Made by a program: the position numbers and the translations under genes
Notes under the pieces: model-generated
What the model saw: the letters and a program-made list of their open reading frames with translations, nothing else
Database searches by the model: none
Told to the model about the DNA's origin: nothing
Source: Bacteroidales bacterium
GTDB lineage: Bacteria; Bacteroidota; Bacteroidia; Bacteroidales; UBA932
Direction of reading: 5' to 3'
DNA: 8,369 bases
Assembly (NCBI GenBank): GCA_013335275.1
Contig: JAAXVX010000051.1
Location: 1-8,369 of the forward strand
In this document: positions 1 to 6,122 of the stretch, piece by piece
Layout of the letters: each line of letters starts with the position of its first letter
Numbering within the stretch: the stretch's first letter is position 1

Positions 1-1
1 G

Positions 2-1546
2 CTGGATCTTGATATGTTGACTAAAGCCATGGGTTTCACTTCTTTGCAATTTGGAGGTAAACTTGATTATTCTGCAAATGCGGAAGGCATATACAATTCA
101 GGAAAAAGGGAGTTGCCCGTTTCGGTAATTAAGCTAAAACTGAGCAACGGACTGATATCTTCGCCGGATTATCCCGGTTCCGTGAGTGACTTGAACGCCG
201 ACGTATTGATTGAATCCAAAACAGGAAAGTATTCCGACCTCTCTGTGGTTATTGACCCGGTGACGCTTATGTTTGAGAATCGAAAATTTAATATTACCGC
301 GAACCTGTCAAACTTTGACAATCTTAAATACGATATTGTTTCTGAAGGCAATCTTAACCTTGATAATATTTATAAACTGCTTAAAATCAGCGGAACCACA
401 ATCAGGGGCGAAATCACATCCAACCTCAGGCTTAAGGGAACTCAGGCCGATGCAACCGGAGGTAAATACAATAAGCTAAACAACAGTGGAACTCTCGGGC
501 TCAAAAACTTCGAATATCAAAGTGATGATTACAAATTCCCTTTCCGGGTTCCAAATGCAACATTCACTATCGCCGGCGACCGGGCATGGCTTAAGGATGC
601 AACACTGATATTCAGCAGGAACACTTTTTTGCTGGATGGTTATGCCGGTAATTTTATGGGATACTATTTTGAAGGCAAAAAACTTGAGGGAAATATGACT
701 TTAAAATCTTCCGAAATTTTTCTGGAAGATTTCATGTCATTTATGGAACCGGGCAGTACAAATGATTCACTTAAATCATCCGAAGGAGTCATTCAGGTTC
801 CAAAGAATATGGATTTATTGTTAAAGGCCGACATTCAGAATATTTACTTCGACAGTATTAAGGCCAAAAGACTCTATGGAAGTGTGGCTGTTACGAATGG
901 AGGAGTTGAATTAAGAAAAGGCCGAATAAATATTGCCGGTGCACAATTTAATCTGGATGCTTCTTATATGCCTGTCAGTAAAGACAGGGCAAGCTTTGAT
1001 ATGAAAGTAAAAGCCGATTCGTTCAATATAAAAAGAGCGTATAACGAAATACCGATGTTCCGCCGGATGCTTGCGTCGGCCGGAAGCATGGAGGGAACAG
1101 TCTCTACTCAGTACTCTCTTAAGGGAAGTCTGGACGAAAACATGGAGCCGCTGTTTCCTTCTTTAAAGGGGGGTGGGTTTATACGTCTTGAGGACATAAA
1201 GGTAAAAGGTCTTAAGGTATTGGGTGCTGTGAGCAGGGCTACCGGAAGGGACAGCATAAATAATCCGCACCTGAAGGCTGTTATGATTAAGTCGACAATC
1301 TCCAACAATATTATTAAAATTGAGCGGACAAAAATGAAGATTTTTGGGTTCCGCCCAAGGTTCGAAGGGGAGGCTTCTCTTGACGGGAAACTTAACATCA
1401 GATTCAGGCTTGGGCTTCCGCCACTTGGAATTATCGGAATCCCTGTTACAATAACCGGAACATTCGATAACCCTAAAATTAATATGAGACGCTCCAAAGA
1501 GGGTGATAAGATTGTTGAGGATATCGAAGAAAACGTTGACGAATAA
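2..1546 (+). CDS. AsmA-like C-terminal domain protein, 5' end outside the window
   Basis: The frame is open from the first codon in the window, so the first ATG (14) is probably internal and the N-terminus is missing; 514 residues are visible. The protein is rich in short beta-strands with repeated patterns of the form 'G.L.L.' and 'F.G.A..', as expected of AsmA/TamB/YhdP-type proteins, which form long beta-groove structures spanning the envelope and are linked to lipid transport. The last ~110 residues are the most diagnostic: a segment around 'LKVLGAVSRATG', then 'KMKIFGFRPRFEGEASLDGK', then 'LGIIGIPVTITGTFDNPKI', the usual closing pattern of AsmA-like C-terminal regions ('G...P.i.ltGtl.nPki'). 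It ends in an acidic tail. It lies 39 nt upstream of the DUF819 gene on the same strand with no terminator between, so co-transcription is likely. Family placement is by pattern recognition; the transported substrate, if any, cannot be told. Confidence 0.85.
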   Translation: MDLDMLTKAMGFTSLQFGGKLDYSANAEGIYNSGKRELPVSVIKLKLSNGLISSPDYPGSVSDLNADVLIESKTGKYSDLSVVIDPVTLMFENRKFNITANLSNFDNLKYDIVSEGNLNLDNIYKLLKISGTTIRGEITSNLRLKGTQADATGGKYNKLNNSGTLGLKNFEYQSDDYKFPFRVPNATFTIAGDRAWLKDATLIFSRNTFLLDGYAGNFMGYYFEGKKLEGNMTLKSSEIFLEDFMSFMEPGSTNDSLKSSEGVIQVPKNMDLLLKADIQNIYFDSIKAKRLYGSVAVTNGGVELRKGRINIAGAQFNLDASYMPVSKDRASFDMKVKADSFNIKRAYNEIPMFRRMLASAGSMEGTVSTQYSLKGSLDENMEPLFPSLKGGGFIRLEDIKVKGLKVLGAVSRATGRDSINNPHLKAVMIKSTISNNIIKIERTKMKIFGFRPRFEGEASLDGKLNIRFRLGLPPLGIIGIPVTITGTFDNPKINMRRSKEGDKIVEDIEENVDE

Positions 1547-1585
1547 CTTTAATTATATAAACTGATTAAAAAATAACCGGTTAAA

Positions 1586-2752
1586 ATGACATTACCAATA
1601 CTCCTCGCCTACATTCTCACCCCTGCTGCGGTTCTCTGGCTATGTTCCAAAATTCCCTTTCTGAATAAAATTGGCCCTGTTCTCCTGCTCTATCTTATTG
1701 GGGTTATAATTGGTAATTCGGGTCTTATTCCGCATTCGGCCTATTCTCTTCAGGATTTGATTGTAACGGTTATCATTCCGCTGGCAATTCCGCTTATGCT
1801 GTTCTCTTGCGATTTCCGTCACTGGGACATCAAAAACGCCTTGCTGACACTCATAACCGGTGTAATTGCAGTCGTTACGGCTGTTGTGGCGGGATTTTTT
1901 ATCTTCAGGCCACTCATTGGGCGCGACCCGGCTATTGGGGACCAGATGCATAATATTGCAGGAATGCTGTCGGGAGTCTATACCGGTGGTACTCCAAATC
2001 TTGCTGCAATAAAAATTATGCTTGGTGTTCCAAACGAGACATATATCCTCATTCACTCATACGATATGGCCATCAGTCTGCTTTACCTTACATTTCTTCT
2101 ATCTGTGGGTATTCCGCTATTCAGGAAAATACTCAGGAGTAAATCAGGGAAAGAGGTTGCGAAGGATAGCCACATGCCGGTTGAATCATTTGAAGAAAAT
2201 CCTTACAGCGATTTCTTTCAAAAGAAATATCTTATTCCGGTATTTGGGGCGATAGGGATTTCACTTGCAATTTTTGCCGTCTCGGGCGGGGTATCTTTTT
2301 TGTTTCCGAAAGATATGCAAACTGTAGTTGTGATTCTTGCCATTACTACGCTCGGTATTGCAGCGTCGTTTATAAAACCTGTCCGGGGAATAAAGAAAAG
2401 CTTTGATGCGGGGATGTATCTTGTATACATATTCAGTATGGTGGTTGCATCAATGGCAGACCTCTCCAGGCTTAATCTTTCAGGCGGGATTTACCTGCTC
2501 CTCTACATTACTTTTGCCATATTTGGTTCTCTTGCCATTCAGCTGTTGCTTGCAAAGATTTTCAAACTCGATGCCGACACTGTGGTTATATCATCTGTTG
2601 CGCTTGTAAATTCCCCTCCTTTTGTGCCAATGGTTGCAGCAGCAATGAAAAACAAAAGCGTTATAATTACCGGTATTACAGTAGGGCTGGTTGGTTATGC
2701 CGTAGGAAACTATCTTGGTTACATTATAGCCAGGGTTCTGGTAAATTTTTAG
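1586..2752 (+). CDS. DUF819 family multi-pass membrane protein
   Basis: A 388-residue inner-membrane protein with about ten hydrophobic segments in two roughly similar halves. The first half carries the glycine-rich signature 'GVYTGGTPNLAAIK' (about residues 130-143). The second half carries the equivalent re-entrant region 'NSPPFVPMVAAAMK' (about 342-355), followed by a glycine-rich last helix, 'GLVGYAVGNYLG'. This arrangement matches the DUF819 (YjcL-like) family, which resembles secondary transporters but has no firmly known substrate. A charged cytoplasmic loop with 'KSGKEVAKDS' separates the halves. In the family the second motif usually reads closer to 'GGP'; here it is 'NSPP', so the second half is somewhat divergent. 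The start at 1586 follows an AT-rich leader with no Shine-Dalgarno sequence, as is common in Bacteroidota. The Omp85-like gene begins 13 nt after its stop, so the two are probably one transcript. Confidence 0.85.
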   Translation: MTLPILLAYILTPAAVLWLCSKIPFLNKIGPVLLLYLIGVIIGNSGLIPHSAYSLQDLIVTVIIPLAIPLMLFSCDFRHWDIKNALLTLITGVIAVVTAVVAGFFIFRPLIGRDPAIGDQMHNIAGMLSGVYTGGTPNLAAIKIMLGVPNETYILIHSYDMAISLLYLTFLLSVGIPLFRKILRSKSGKEVAKDSHMPVESFEENPYSDFFQKKYLIPVFGAIGISLAIFAVSGGVSFLFPKDMQTVVVILAITTLGIAASFIKPVRGIKKSFDAGMYLVYIFSMVVASMADLSRLNLSGGIYLLLYITFAIFGSLAIQLLLAKIFKLDADTVVISSVALVNSPPFVPMVAAAMKNKSVIITGITVGLVGYAVGNYLGYIIARVLVNF

Positions 2753-2765
2753 AAATATAAACACC

Positions 2766-4037
2766 ATGAAAAAAGTAACACTCCTTGCAATTGTTTCTCT
2801 CATTCTTTTCTCCTCTGCTTTTGCAGAAGCACAGGACACTTTAGTTCAGGCACAGAAAAAAATTAAAAAGGGGTGGAACATTGGGCCGCTTCCTGCAATA
2901 GGATATAACAGCGACCTGGGATTCCAGTACGGGGCACTTGCAGACTTTTACTATTTTGGCGATGGCAGTACATTCCCGGAATACATTCACAAATTCAATA
3001 TTGAAGTGTCTCAGTATACAAAGGGAACAGGAGTATATCACCTGTTTTACGACTCGAAGCATCTTCTCAAAGGAATCCGTACTACAATTGATGTAAGTTA
3101 TCTGACCGATAAAATGATGGATTTTATTGGCTATAACGGATATATGTCGGCCTATGATGCCGTTTATGCAGCTGCTAACCCTTCTTTTTATAAAATGGAC
3201 CGCAGGCTGATGAGGGTTACTGCCGATTTTCAGGGTTCTCTCGGGGGGCATTGGAGCTGGGCAGCGGGAATTGGGATGTACAGCTATAAAATTGGAGAGG
3301 TGAGGCTTGAAAAATATGCCGCAGCCGATAATGTCTACTCGCATTATGTAAATGCCGGCCTCATTGGAAGCGGAGAGGCATCGGGCGGAACAAGAGTGGA
3401 ATTAAAGGCCGGGTTGGTGCATGATACGCGTAATAACGAAGTAGACCCTACAAGAGGGATATGGAGCGAAGCAATCCTTTTCGGTTCGCCCGGGAGCAGC
3501 AGTTATATTAAGCTTTCGCTTGTGCACAGAGGTTTTATTCCTGTAGCCGGGGACCGTCTCACTTTTGCATACCGGGTGGCAGTTCAGGCAAATATTGCAG
3601 GTGAAGCGCCGTTCTATATGCAGCAAAATCTGACAACTCTTTATTTTCGTCAGATATCTTCTGAGGGTCTTGGCGGGGTAAACACTATCCGCGGGCTAAT
3701 AAGAAACAGGGTAGTGGGGCAGGGGGTTGCCTGGGCAAACCTTGAACTCAGGTACAGGTTTCTTGACTTCCGGTTTTTAAAACAAGACTGGTATCTTGCA
3801 TTAAATCCTTTTTTTGACGCAGGAAGGACTATTCAGTATTACAAGAGTGATTTGATGCGCCAGTCGTCCGACCCGGTTATTTTTCCTCAGGATTCAGAAG
3901 CTCTGCACATGACTGCAGGGTTGGGAATAAAAGCCATTATGAACAGGAACTTCGTAGTTTCTTTCGAATGGGGAAAACCATTTGACAAAAGAGACGGGAA
4001 AAACGGGATGAACATAGGGCTGAATTATATTTTTTAA
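2766..4037 (+). CDS. BamA/TamA (Omp85)-family outer-membrane protein without POTRA domains
   Basis: 423 residues with a signal peptide (hydrophobic stretch 4-19, likely cleavage after 'AFA' or 'AEA' near 20-22). The rest alternates in a beta-barrel manner. The pattern 'HDTRNNEVDPTRG' (about 219-231) is the D-R...P..G motif typical of Omp85 barrels. 'GGVNTIRGL' (about 303-311) corresponds to the conserved (V/I)RG(F/Y) loop-6 motif, with Leu in place of the usual aromatic. The chain ends 'NIGLNYIF', with the terminal Phe expected for insertion by the Bam machinery. Full BamA or TamA proteins carry N-terminal POTRA domains and are much longer; here there are only about 30-40 residues before the barrel, so it is probably not the essential BamA. 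Related short barrels are common in Bacteroidota and usually lack a known role. Its position after AsmA-like and DUF819 genes suggests an envelope function. Confidence 0.85.
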   Translation: MKKVTLLAIVSLILFSSAFAEAQDTLVQAQKKIKKGWNIGPLPAIGYNSDLGFQYGALADFYYFGDGSTFPEYIHKFNIEVSQYTKGTGVYHLFYDSKHLLKGIRTTIDVSYLTDKMMDFIGYNGYMSAYDAVYAAANPSFYKMDRRLMRVTADFQGSLGGHWSWAAGIGMYSYKIGEVRLEKYAAADNVYSHYVNAGLIGSGEASGGTRVELKAGLVHDTRNNEVDPTRGIWSEAILFGSPGSSSYIKLSLVHRGFIPVAGDRLTFAYRVAVQANIAGEAPFYMQQNLTTLYFRQISSEGLGGVNTIRGLIRNRVVGQGVAWANLELRYRFLDFRFLKQDWYLALNPFFDAGRTIQYYKSDLMRQSSDPVIFPQDSEALHMTAGLGIKAIMNRNFVVSFEWGKPFDKRDGKNGMNIGLNYIF

Positions 4038-4043
4038 AAAAGT

Positions 4044-4072
4044 TGTAACATTATTTCTCTTCATTCGTCATT
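4044..4072 (+). promoter_or_regulatory. Candidate ECF-type promoter of the sigma factor gene
   Basis: TGTAACA (4044-4050) and TTCGTCATT (4064-4072) match the arrangement commonly seen before ECF sigma genes in Bacteroidota: an AAC-containing -35 element and a CGTC -10 element, here 15 nt apart. The predicted start of transcription is within a few nucleotides of the ATG at 4081, so the mRNA would have almost no leader. The -35 element lies just after the Omp85 stop, and no terminator separates the two genes. Autoregulation by the sigma factor itself is an inference. Confidence 0.6.
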
Positions 4073-4080
4073 AGAGCAGT

Positions 4081-4572
4081 ATGACAGAACAGGAGTTTAA
4101 CATATTGGTCCAAAGGTTAAGACCCAAACTCATTAACTTCGCAGGCGGCTTTGTAAAAACAGGAGCTGCAACTGCAGAGGATATGGTGCAGGATGCCGTA
4201 ATTAAACTCTGGCGCACTCAGGAAATACAGGAGGTGAAGAATCATGAGGCACTTACGCTTCACATTCTTAAAAATGTATGCATAGATTACCTCCGCCTTA
4301 AAAAGAACAATACAGAATCTTTAAATGTAAATTCAACTCACAAGCTCACCGAAGATCCTGTAGCTGCACTTGAAAGGAAAGATCAGTTTGCTTTTTTAAA
4401 GGGATGCATAGACACTCTTCCTTCCGACCAGATGCTGGCGGTGAGACTGAGGGATATAATGGGCTACGAGATGGAAGAGATTGCTGTGATTCTTGAAACG
4501 ACAGAGGGAAATGTACGGACCCTTTTATCAAGAGCCAGACAAAAATTAAGAGAAAAAATTCAAATGCGATGA
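4081..4572 (+). CDS. RNA polymerase ECF-type sigma-70 family factor
   Basis: 163 residues, the normal size for an ECF (group 4) sigma factor. Region 2 occupies about residues 5-75, with the hallmark 'AEDMVQDAVIKLW' (32-44) of region 2.2 that binds core polymerase, and 'NVCIDYLRLKK' (65-75) at the DNA-melting/-10 recognition end. Region 4 occupies about 113-157: 'LPSDQMLAVRLRD', then the helix-turn-helix 'MEEIAVILETTEGNVRTLLSRARQKLR' region that reads the -35 element. There is no region 3 and no extra C-terminal domain. The stop overlaps the start of the next gene as ATGA (4569-4572), the usual arrangement for a sigma factor and its inhibitor. Start choice: region 2 begins only a few residues in, so no upstream extension is needed. 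The sigma factor class is certain; the signal it answers to cannot be read from the sequence. Confidence 0.95.
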   Translation: MTEQEFNILVQRLRPKLINFAGGFVKTGAATAEDMVQDAVIKLWRTQEIQEVKNHEALTLHILKNVCIDYLRLKKNNTESLNVNSTHKLTEDPVAALERKDQFAFLKGCIDTLPSDQMLAVRLRDIMGYEMEEIAVILETTEGNVRTLLSRARQKLREKIQMR

Positions 4573-5141
4573 AACGAGAAGAATACAGTGAAATTGAGAA
4601 TCTCATAGAGAGATATTTCAACGCAGAGACAACTCTGGAAGAGGAGTCGCTTATAAGAAAATATTACAGGAACACACCTGTAAACGAGATTGAACCTCAG
4701 TTAAGAGGATATGCACAGCTATTTGGATATTTTTCAAATGAGATTGATGCTTTGGAAAACAAACTAAGCGACACAGGCTTAGAAACAGAATCGCAACCTA
4801 TACCCGGCCAATACAGGGAACCAAAGAGAGTTATTGTTAAGACAACATTTTATAAACCTCTTATGAGGTGGGGAACTCTTGCGGCAGCAGCTGTTCTGGT
4901 CGTGGCCTTCTTCCTCATCAACCCAAGGGAAGATAACTCCCTTAAGCTCATGATAGATGGTGAAAGGGTAAATAACAGCGAACTCGCAATGTCTTTTGCC
5001 GGAGAACGTCTTGACAAAGTGAATGAAATGATGGGCCAGGTAAAGAAAGGCAATGATGTAATGGACCGTTTAACTACTGTGGGCAGGGCAATGGCTCCTC
5101 TGGAAAAAATTGGAACCACACTGACACAAAATCAGGAATAG
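4569..5141 (+). CDS. Putative single-pass anti-sigma factor
   Basis: 190 residues. The cytoplasmic N-terminal part begins with 'ENLIERYFNAETTLEEESLIRKYY' (sequence spread over 10-33), the 'RYf.g.tt..EE..l..yf' pattern seen in small proteins encoded next to ECF sigma genes in Bacteroidota. A single hydrophobic segment lies at about 101-118 ('LAAAAVLVVAFFLIN'). It is preceded by basic residues (K87, R88, K91, K97, R100), which predicts N-terminus inside and the C-terminal ~70 residues in the periplasm. That C-terminal part is hydrophilic and helical-looking. No HxxxCxxC zinc-binding anti-sigma motif is present. The start codon overlaps the sigma factor stop (ATGA), implying translational coupling and matched amounts of the two proteins. 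The inhibitor role is inferred from gene order, topology and the N-terminal pattern, not from a recognised catalytic or binding motif. Confidence 0.7.
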   Translation: MKREEYSEIENLIERYFNAETTLEEESLIRKYYRNTPVNEIEPQLRGYAQLFGYFSNEIDALENKLSDTGLETESQPIPGQYREPKRVIVKTTFYKPLMRWGTLAAAAVLVVAFFLINPREDNSLKLMIDGERVNNSELAMSFAGERLDKVNEMMGQVKKGNDVMDRLTTVGRAMAPLEKIGTTLTQNQE

Positions 5142-5150
5142 TTCGTCTTA
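5122..5150 (+). promoter_or_regulatory. Candidate second ECF-type promoter before the DUF4252 gene
   Basis: TGACACA (5122-5128) and TTCGTCTTA (5142-5150) repeat the layout found before the sigma gene: the first base of the -35-like heptamer lies 22 nt before the CGTC in both. The -10 parts are nearly the same (TTCGTCATTAGAGC versus TTCGTCTTAATAGC). The -35 heptamer matches TGTAACA at 5 of 7 bases, so this half is weaker. It overlaps the end of the anti-sigma gene and would leave a leader of roughly 45 nt for the DUF4252 gene. Confidence 0.4.
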
Positions 5151-5200
5151 ATAGCGAGTACTCACAACAACGAAATTGAAAAAACTGAAAAATTAATAAA

Positions 5201-5692
5201 ATGAAAAAGTTACTGTTAATAATGCTAACGGCCCTTCTTGCTCCAGTTGCACTTTCGGGCCAGTCGAAAGAGATCAATGATATCTTCGATAAATATGAAA
5301 AGAAACGCTCTGTTGAGTCAGTCGTAATATCTCCGGGGATGTTTGCAATGGCAAATCATAGTGTGAAGGACAAAGAAGCCCAGGAGTGGATTTCAAAGAT
5401 TAATGAAATGAGAATTCTAAGTGTTGGCTCCGGTGTTATGGAAAACAATGTTCCAGTCAGACAATCTCTAAAAGCCGACATGGAAAAACTGATTGCAACC
5501 TTCAATTTTACAAGAGCACTTAAAGCAAAGGACAGCGAAGACGAAGTAGAGCTTTATGTGAACAAAAATAAGAGCGGCGCACTGCTTTTCCTGAACAGTT
5601 CTACAGATGAGTATACCGTAATTGCAATGTTCGGGAACATAGATGACAAGCTTCTTAAGACAGCTATGAGTGGGGGAATCAATATTAAGTAA
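5201..5692 (+). CDS. DUF4252 domain-containing secreted protein
   Basis: 163 residues with an N-terminal signal peptide (hydrophobic 4-17, likely cleavage after 'LSG' or just before 'QSKEI', about 19-21). No lipobox cysteine is present, so the mature protein should be periplasmic and soluble. The body follows the DUF4252 pattern: an N-terminal 'INDIFDKYEKKRSVESVVISPGMF' stretch (sequence about 25-48), a middle charged helix, and a C-terminal 'LLFLNSSTDEYTVIAMFGNIDD' strand-rich end close to the 'vm.i.Gdid' ending of the family. No function is established for DUF4252. Such genes commonly sit beside ECF sigma/anti-sigma pairs in Bacteroidota, which makes this a likely output or partner of the pair. 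It begins 59 nt after the anti-sigma gene, with an A-rich leader and no Shine-Dalgarno sequence. A strong terminator follows at 5721-5750. Confidence 0.8.
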   Translation: MKKLLLIMLTALLAPVALSGQSKEINDIFDKYEKKRSVESVVISPGMFAMANHSVKDKEAQEWISKINEMRILSVGSGVMENNVPVRQSLKADMEKLIATFNFTRALKAKDSEDEVELYVNKNKSGALLFLNSSTDEYTVIAMFGNIDDKLLKTAMSGGINIK

Positions 5693-5720
5693 GTATCCCG
5701 GTCCCGTCCTGAACAATCAG

Positions 5721-5750
5721 AAAGAGGCAGACCATCCGGTCAGCCTCTTT
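5721..5750 (+). terminator. Rho-independent terminator after the DUF4252 gene
   Basis: AAAGAGGC (5721-5728) pairs with GCCTCTTT (5743-5750); GACC (5730-5733) and GGTC (5738-5741) continue the stem past one A-A mismatch, closing on the loop ATCC. A TCGTTTT run follows on the plus strand. It lies 28 nt after the DUF4252 stop codon. Confidence 0.9.
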
Positions 5751-5759
5751 TCGTTTTAA

Positions 5760-5915
5760 GGCGGCGAGTTGTCTTTTATCTGACATCTATACACTGCCAG
5801 CTAATCTCTTCGGGCTTGTGCGTCCTCGCTCCATTGTATTCCGTTCCGGCCGAATCGCCCTCATCAGTTAGCTGGCATGTGAATGAAATACACAAATAAT
5901 TCCCAACTCGCCGCC
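5760..5915 (-). ncRNA. Candidate structured non-coding RNA hairpin, minus strand
   Basis: Read as minus-strand RNA, this folds as a 12-bp stem, a symmetric 4x4 purine loop (GGAA/AAGA), a 7-bp stem (UUAUUUG with CAGAUAA, forward 5893-5899 and 5776-5782, one G-U), an 11x9 loop, a 3-bp stem, a bulge and a 10-bp stem, a symmetric 7x7 loop (CUGAUGA/GAAGAGA), a GGGC/GCCC stem and a 41-nt apical part. The 7x7 loop can align as two tandem G-A/A-G motifs around a U-A pair. On the plus strand the same loops are pyrimidine-rich and the G-U becomes a C-A mismatch. This strand bias is the reason for the minus assignment. No convincing promoter was found, and expression is unproven. Confidence 0.35.
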
Positions 5916-6016
5916 GAAGACTGCAAAGACTGGCTACCCCTGGGGTGTCAACCTTTTTCAGGACGGGACAACCGGAACACTAATCTGCGCAAAGCTCATT
6001 TAATCAGGCATATAAT

Positions 6017-6049
6017 AAAAATGAAGAGACATAATGTCTCTTCATTTTT
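6017..6049. terminator. Bidirectional intrinsic terminator
   Basis: A perfect 15-bp stem (6017-6031 with 6035-6049) with a 3-nt loop, core ATGAAGAGACA/TGTCTCTTCAT, flanked by A-runs on the left and T-runs on the right, so it gives a U-tract on either strand. It lies between converging genes. For the minus strand it ends the rimM/barrel/lipoprotein transcript, about 75 nt after the lipoprotein stop; for the plus strand it backs up the terminator at 5721-5750. Confidence 0.9.
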
Positions 6050-6122
6050 AGTAACTATTTGTATGTCAAGTGACAACAAAAAGAGATTCGTCTAAGAAAG
6101 GGCAATCCCGGCGGCGAGTTGC

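Larger units (their letters stand above)
5701..5969. repeat. Nested inverted-repeat element, possible structured RNA or non-autonomous element
   Basis: Four levels of pairing are visible. Outer arms GTCCCGTCCTGAA (5701-5713) and TTCAGGACGGGAC (5957-5969) are perfect 13-mers; CCGG outside both arms extends them, with a 2-nt bulge on the right. Inside are GGCGGCGAGTTG (5760-5771) with CAACTCGCCGCC (5904-5915), TGCCAGCTAA (5795-5804) with TTAGCTGGCA (5868-5877), and GGGC (5812-5815) with GCCC (5857-5860). Two side hairpins also sit between the outer arms: the terminator at 5721-5750 and ACCCCTGGGGT at 5936-5946. Folded as one strand this gives an outer stem closing on three branches. No target-site duplication or transposase is seen. 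A degraded insertion-sequence end or a non-coding RNA are both possible; no known RNA family was recognised. Confidence 0.7.
5760..6121. repeat. Three dispersed copies of the 12-mer GGCGGCGAGTTG
   Basis: Exact copies occur at 5760-5771 (plus), 5904-5915 (minus) and 6110-6121 (plus). The first two form the arms of the long hairpin. The third stands alone directly downstream of the lipoprotein stop codon (one base between TAG and the repeat on the minus strand). Flanking bases beyond the 12-mer do not match between copies. Three exact copies in 362 nt is far beyond chance and suggests a family of small repeats. Confidence 0.85.
5693..6122. other. 430-nt gene-free region between convergent transcription units
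   Basis: No credible coding sequence is seen here on either strand. The stretch contains the DUF4252 terminator, a nested set of inverted repeats (5701-5969), three copies of a 12-mer and a bidirectional terminator (6017-6049). Between 5976 and 6016 and between 6050 and 6109 I see nothing recognisable. Confidence 0.8.

Noticed and set aside
1108..1497. 129-residue minus-strand frame inside the AsmA-like gene, and similar long antisense frames at 1640-2056 and 2841-3344
   Set aside because: They lie fully inside well-supported genes on the other strand and show no family pattern; they are codon-structure shadows.
5795..5877. Hammerhead-ribozyme-like core on the minus strand (CUGAUGA, a GGGC/GCCC stem, then GAA)
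   Set aside because: A hammerhead needs a third stem and a cleavage triplet after GAA. Here only GAGA lies between GAA and the outer stem, so the core cannot form a three-way junction.
5795..5877. Integron attC-like imperfect palindrome (TGCCAGCTAA ... TTAGCTGGCA)
   Set aside because: The required GTTRRRY/RYYYAAC simple sites are not matched (GTTAGCT fails at the third R), and there is no integrase or cassette array.
5779..5979. A 67-codon open frame on the minus strand across the nested repeats, with several cysteines but no start codon, and a 25-residue Arg-rich ATG frame at 5787-5864
   Set aside because: Both run through the paired arms, so the composition follows from the secondary structure. 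There is no start codon or ribosome site for the long one, and no recognisable domain in either. Spurious annotation is likely.
5883..6095. 70-residue plus-strand frame between the convergent genes
   Set aside because: It starts inside the repeat structure and reads straight through the perfect terminator hairpin at 6017-6049. No protein pattern is visible.
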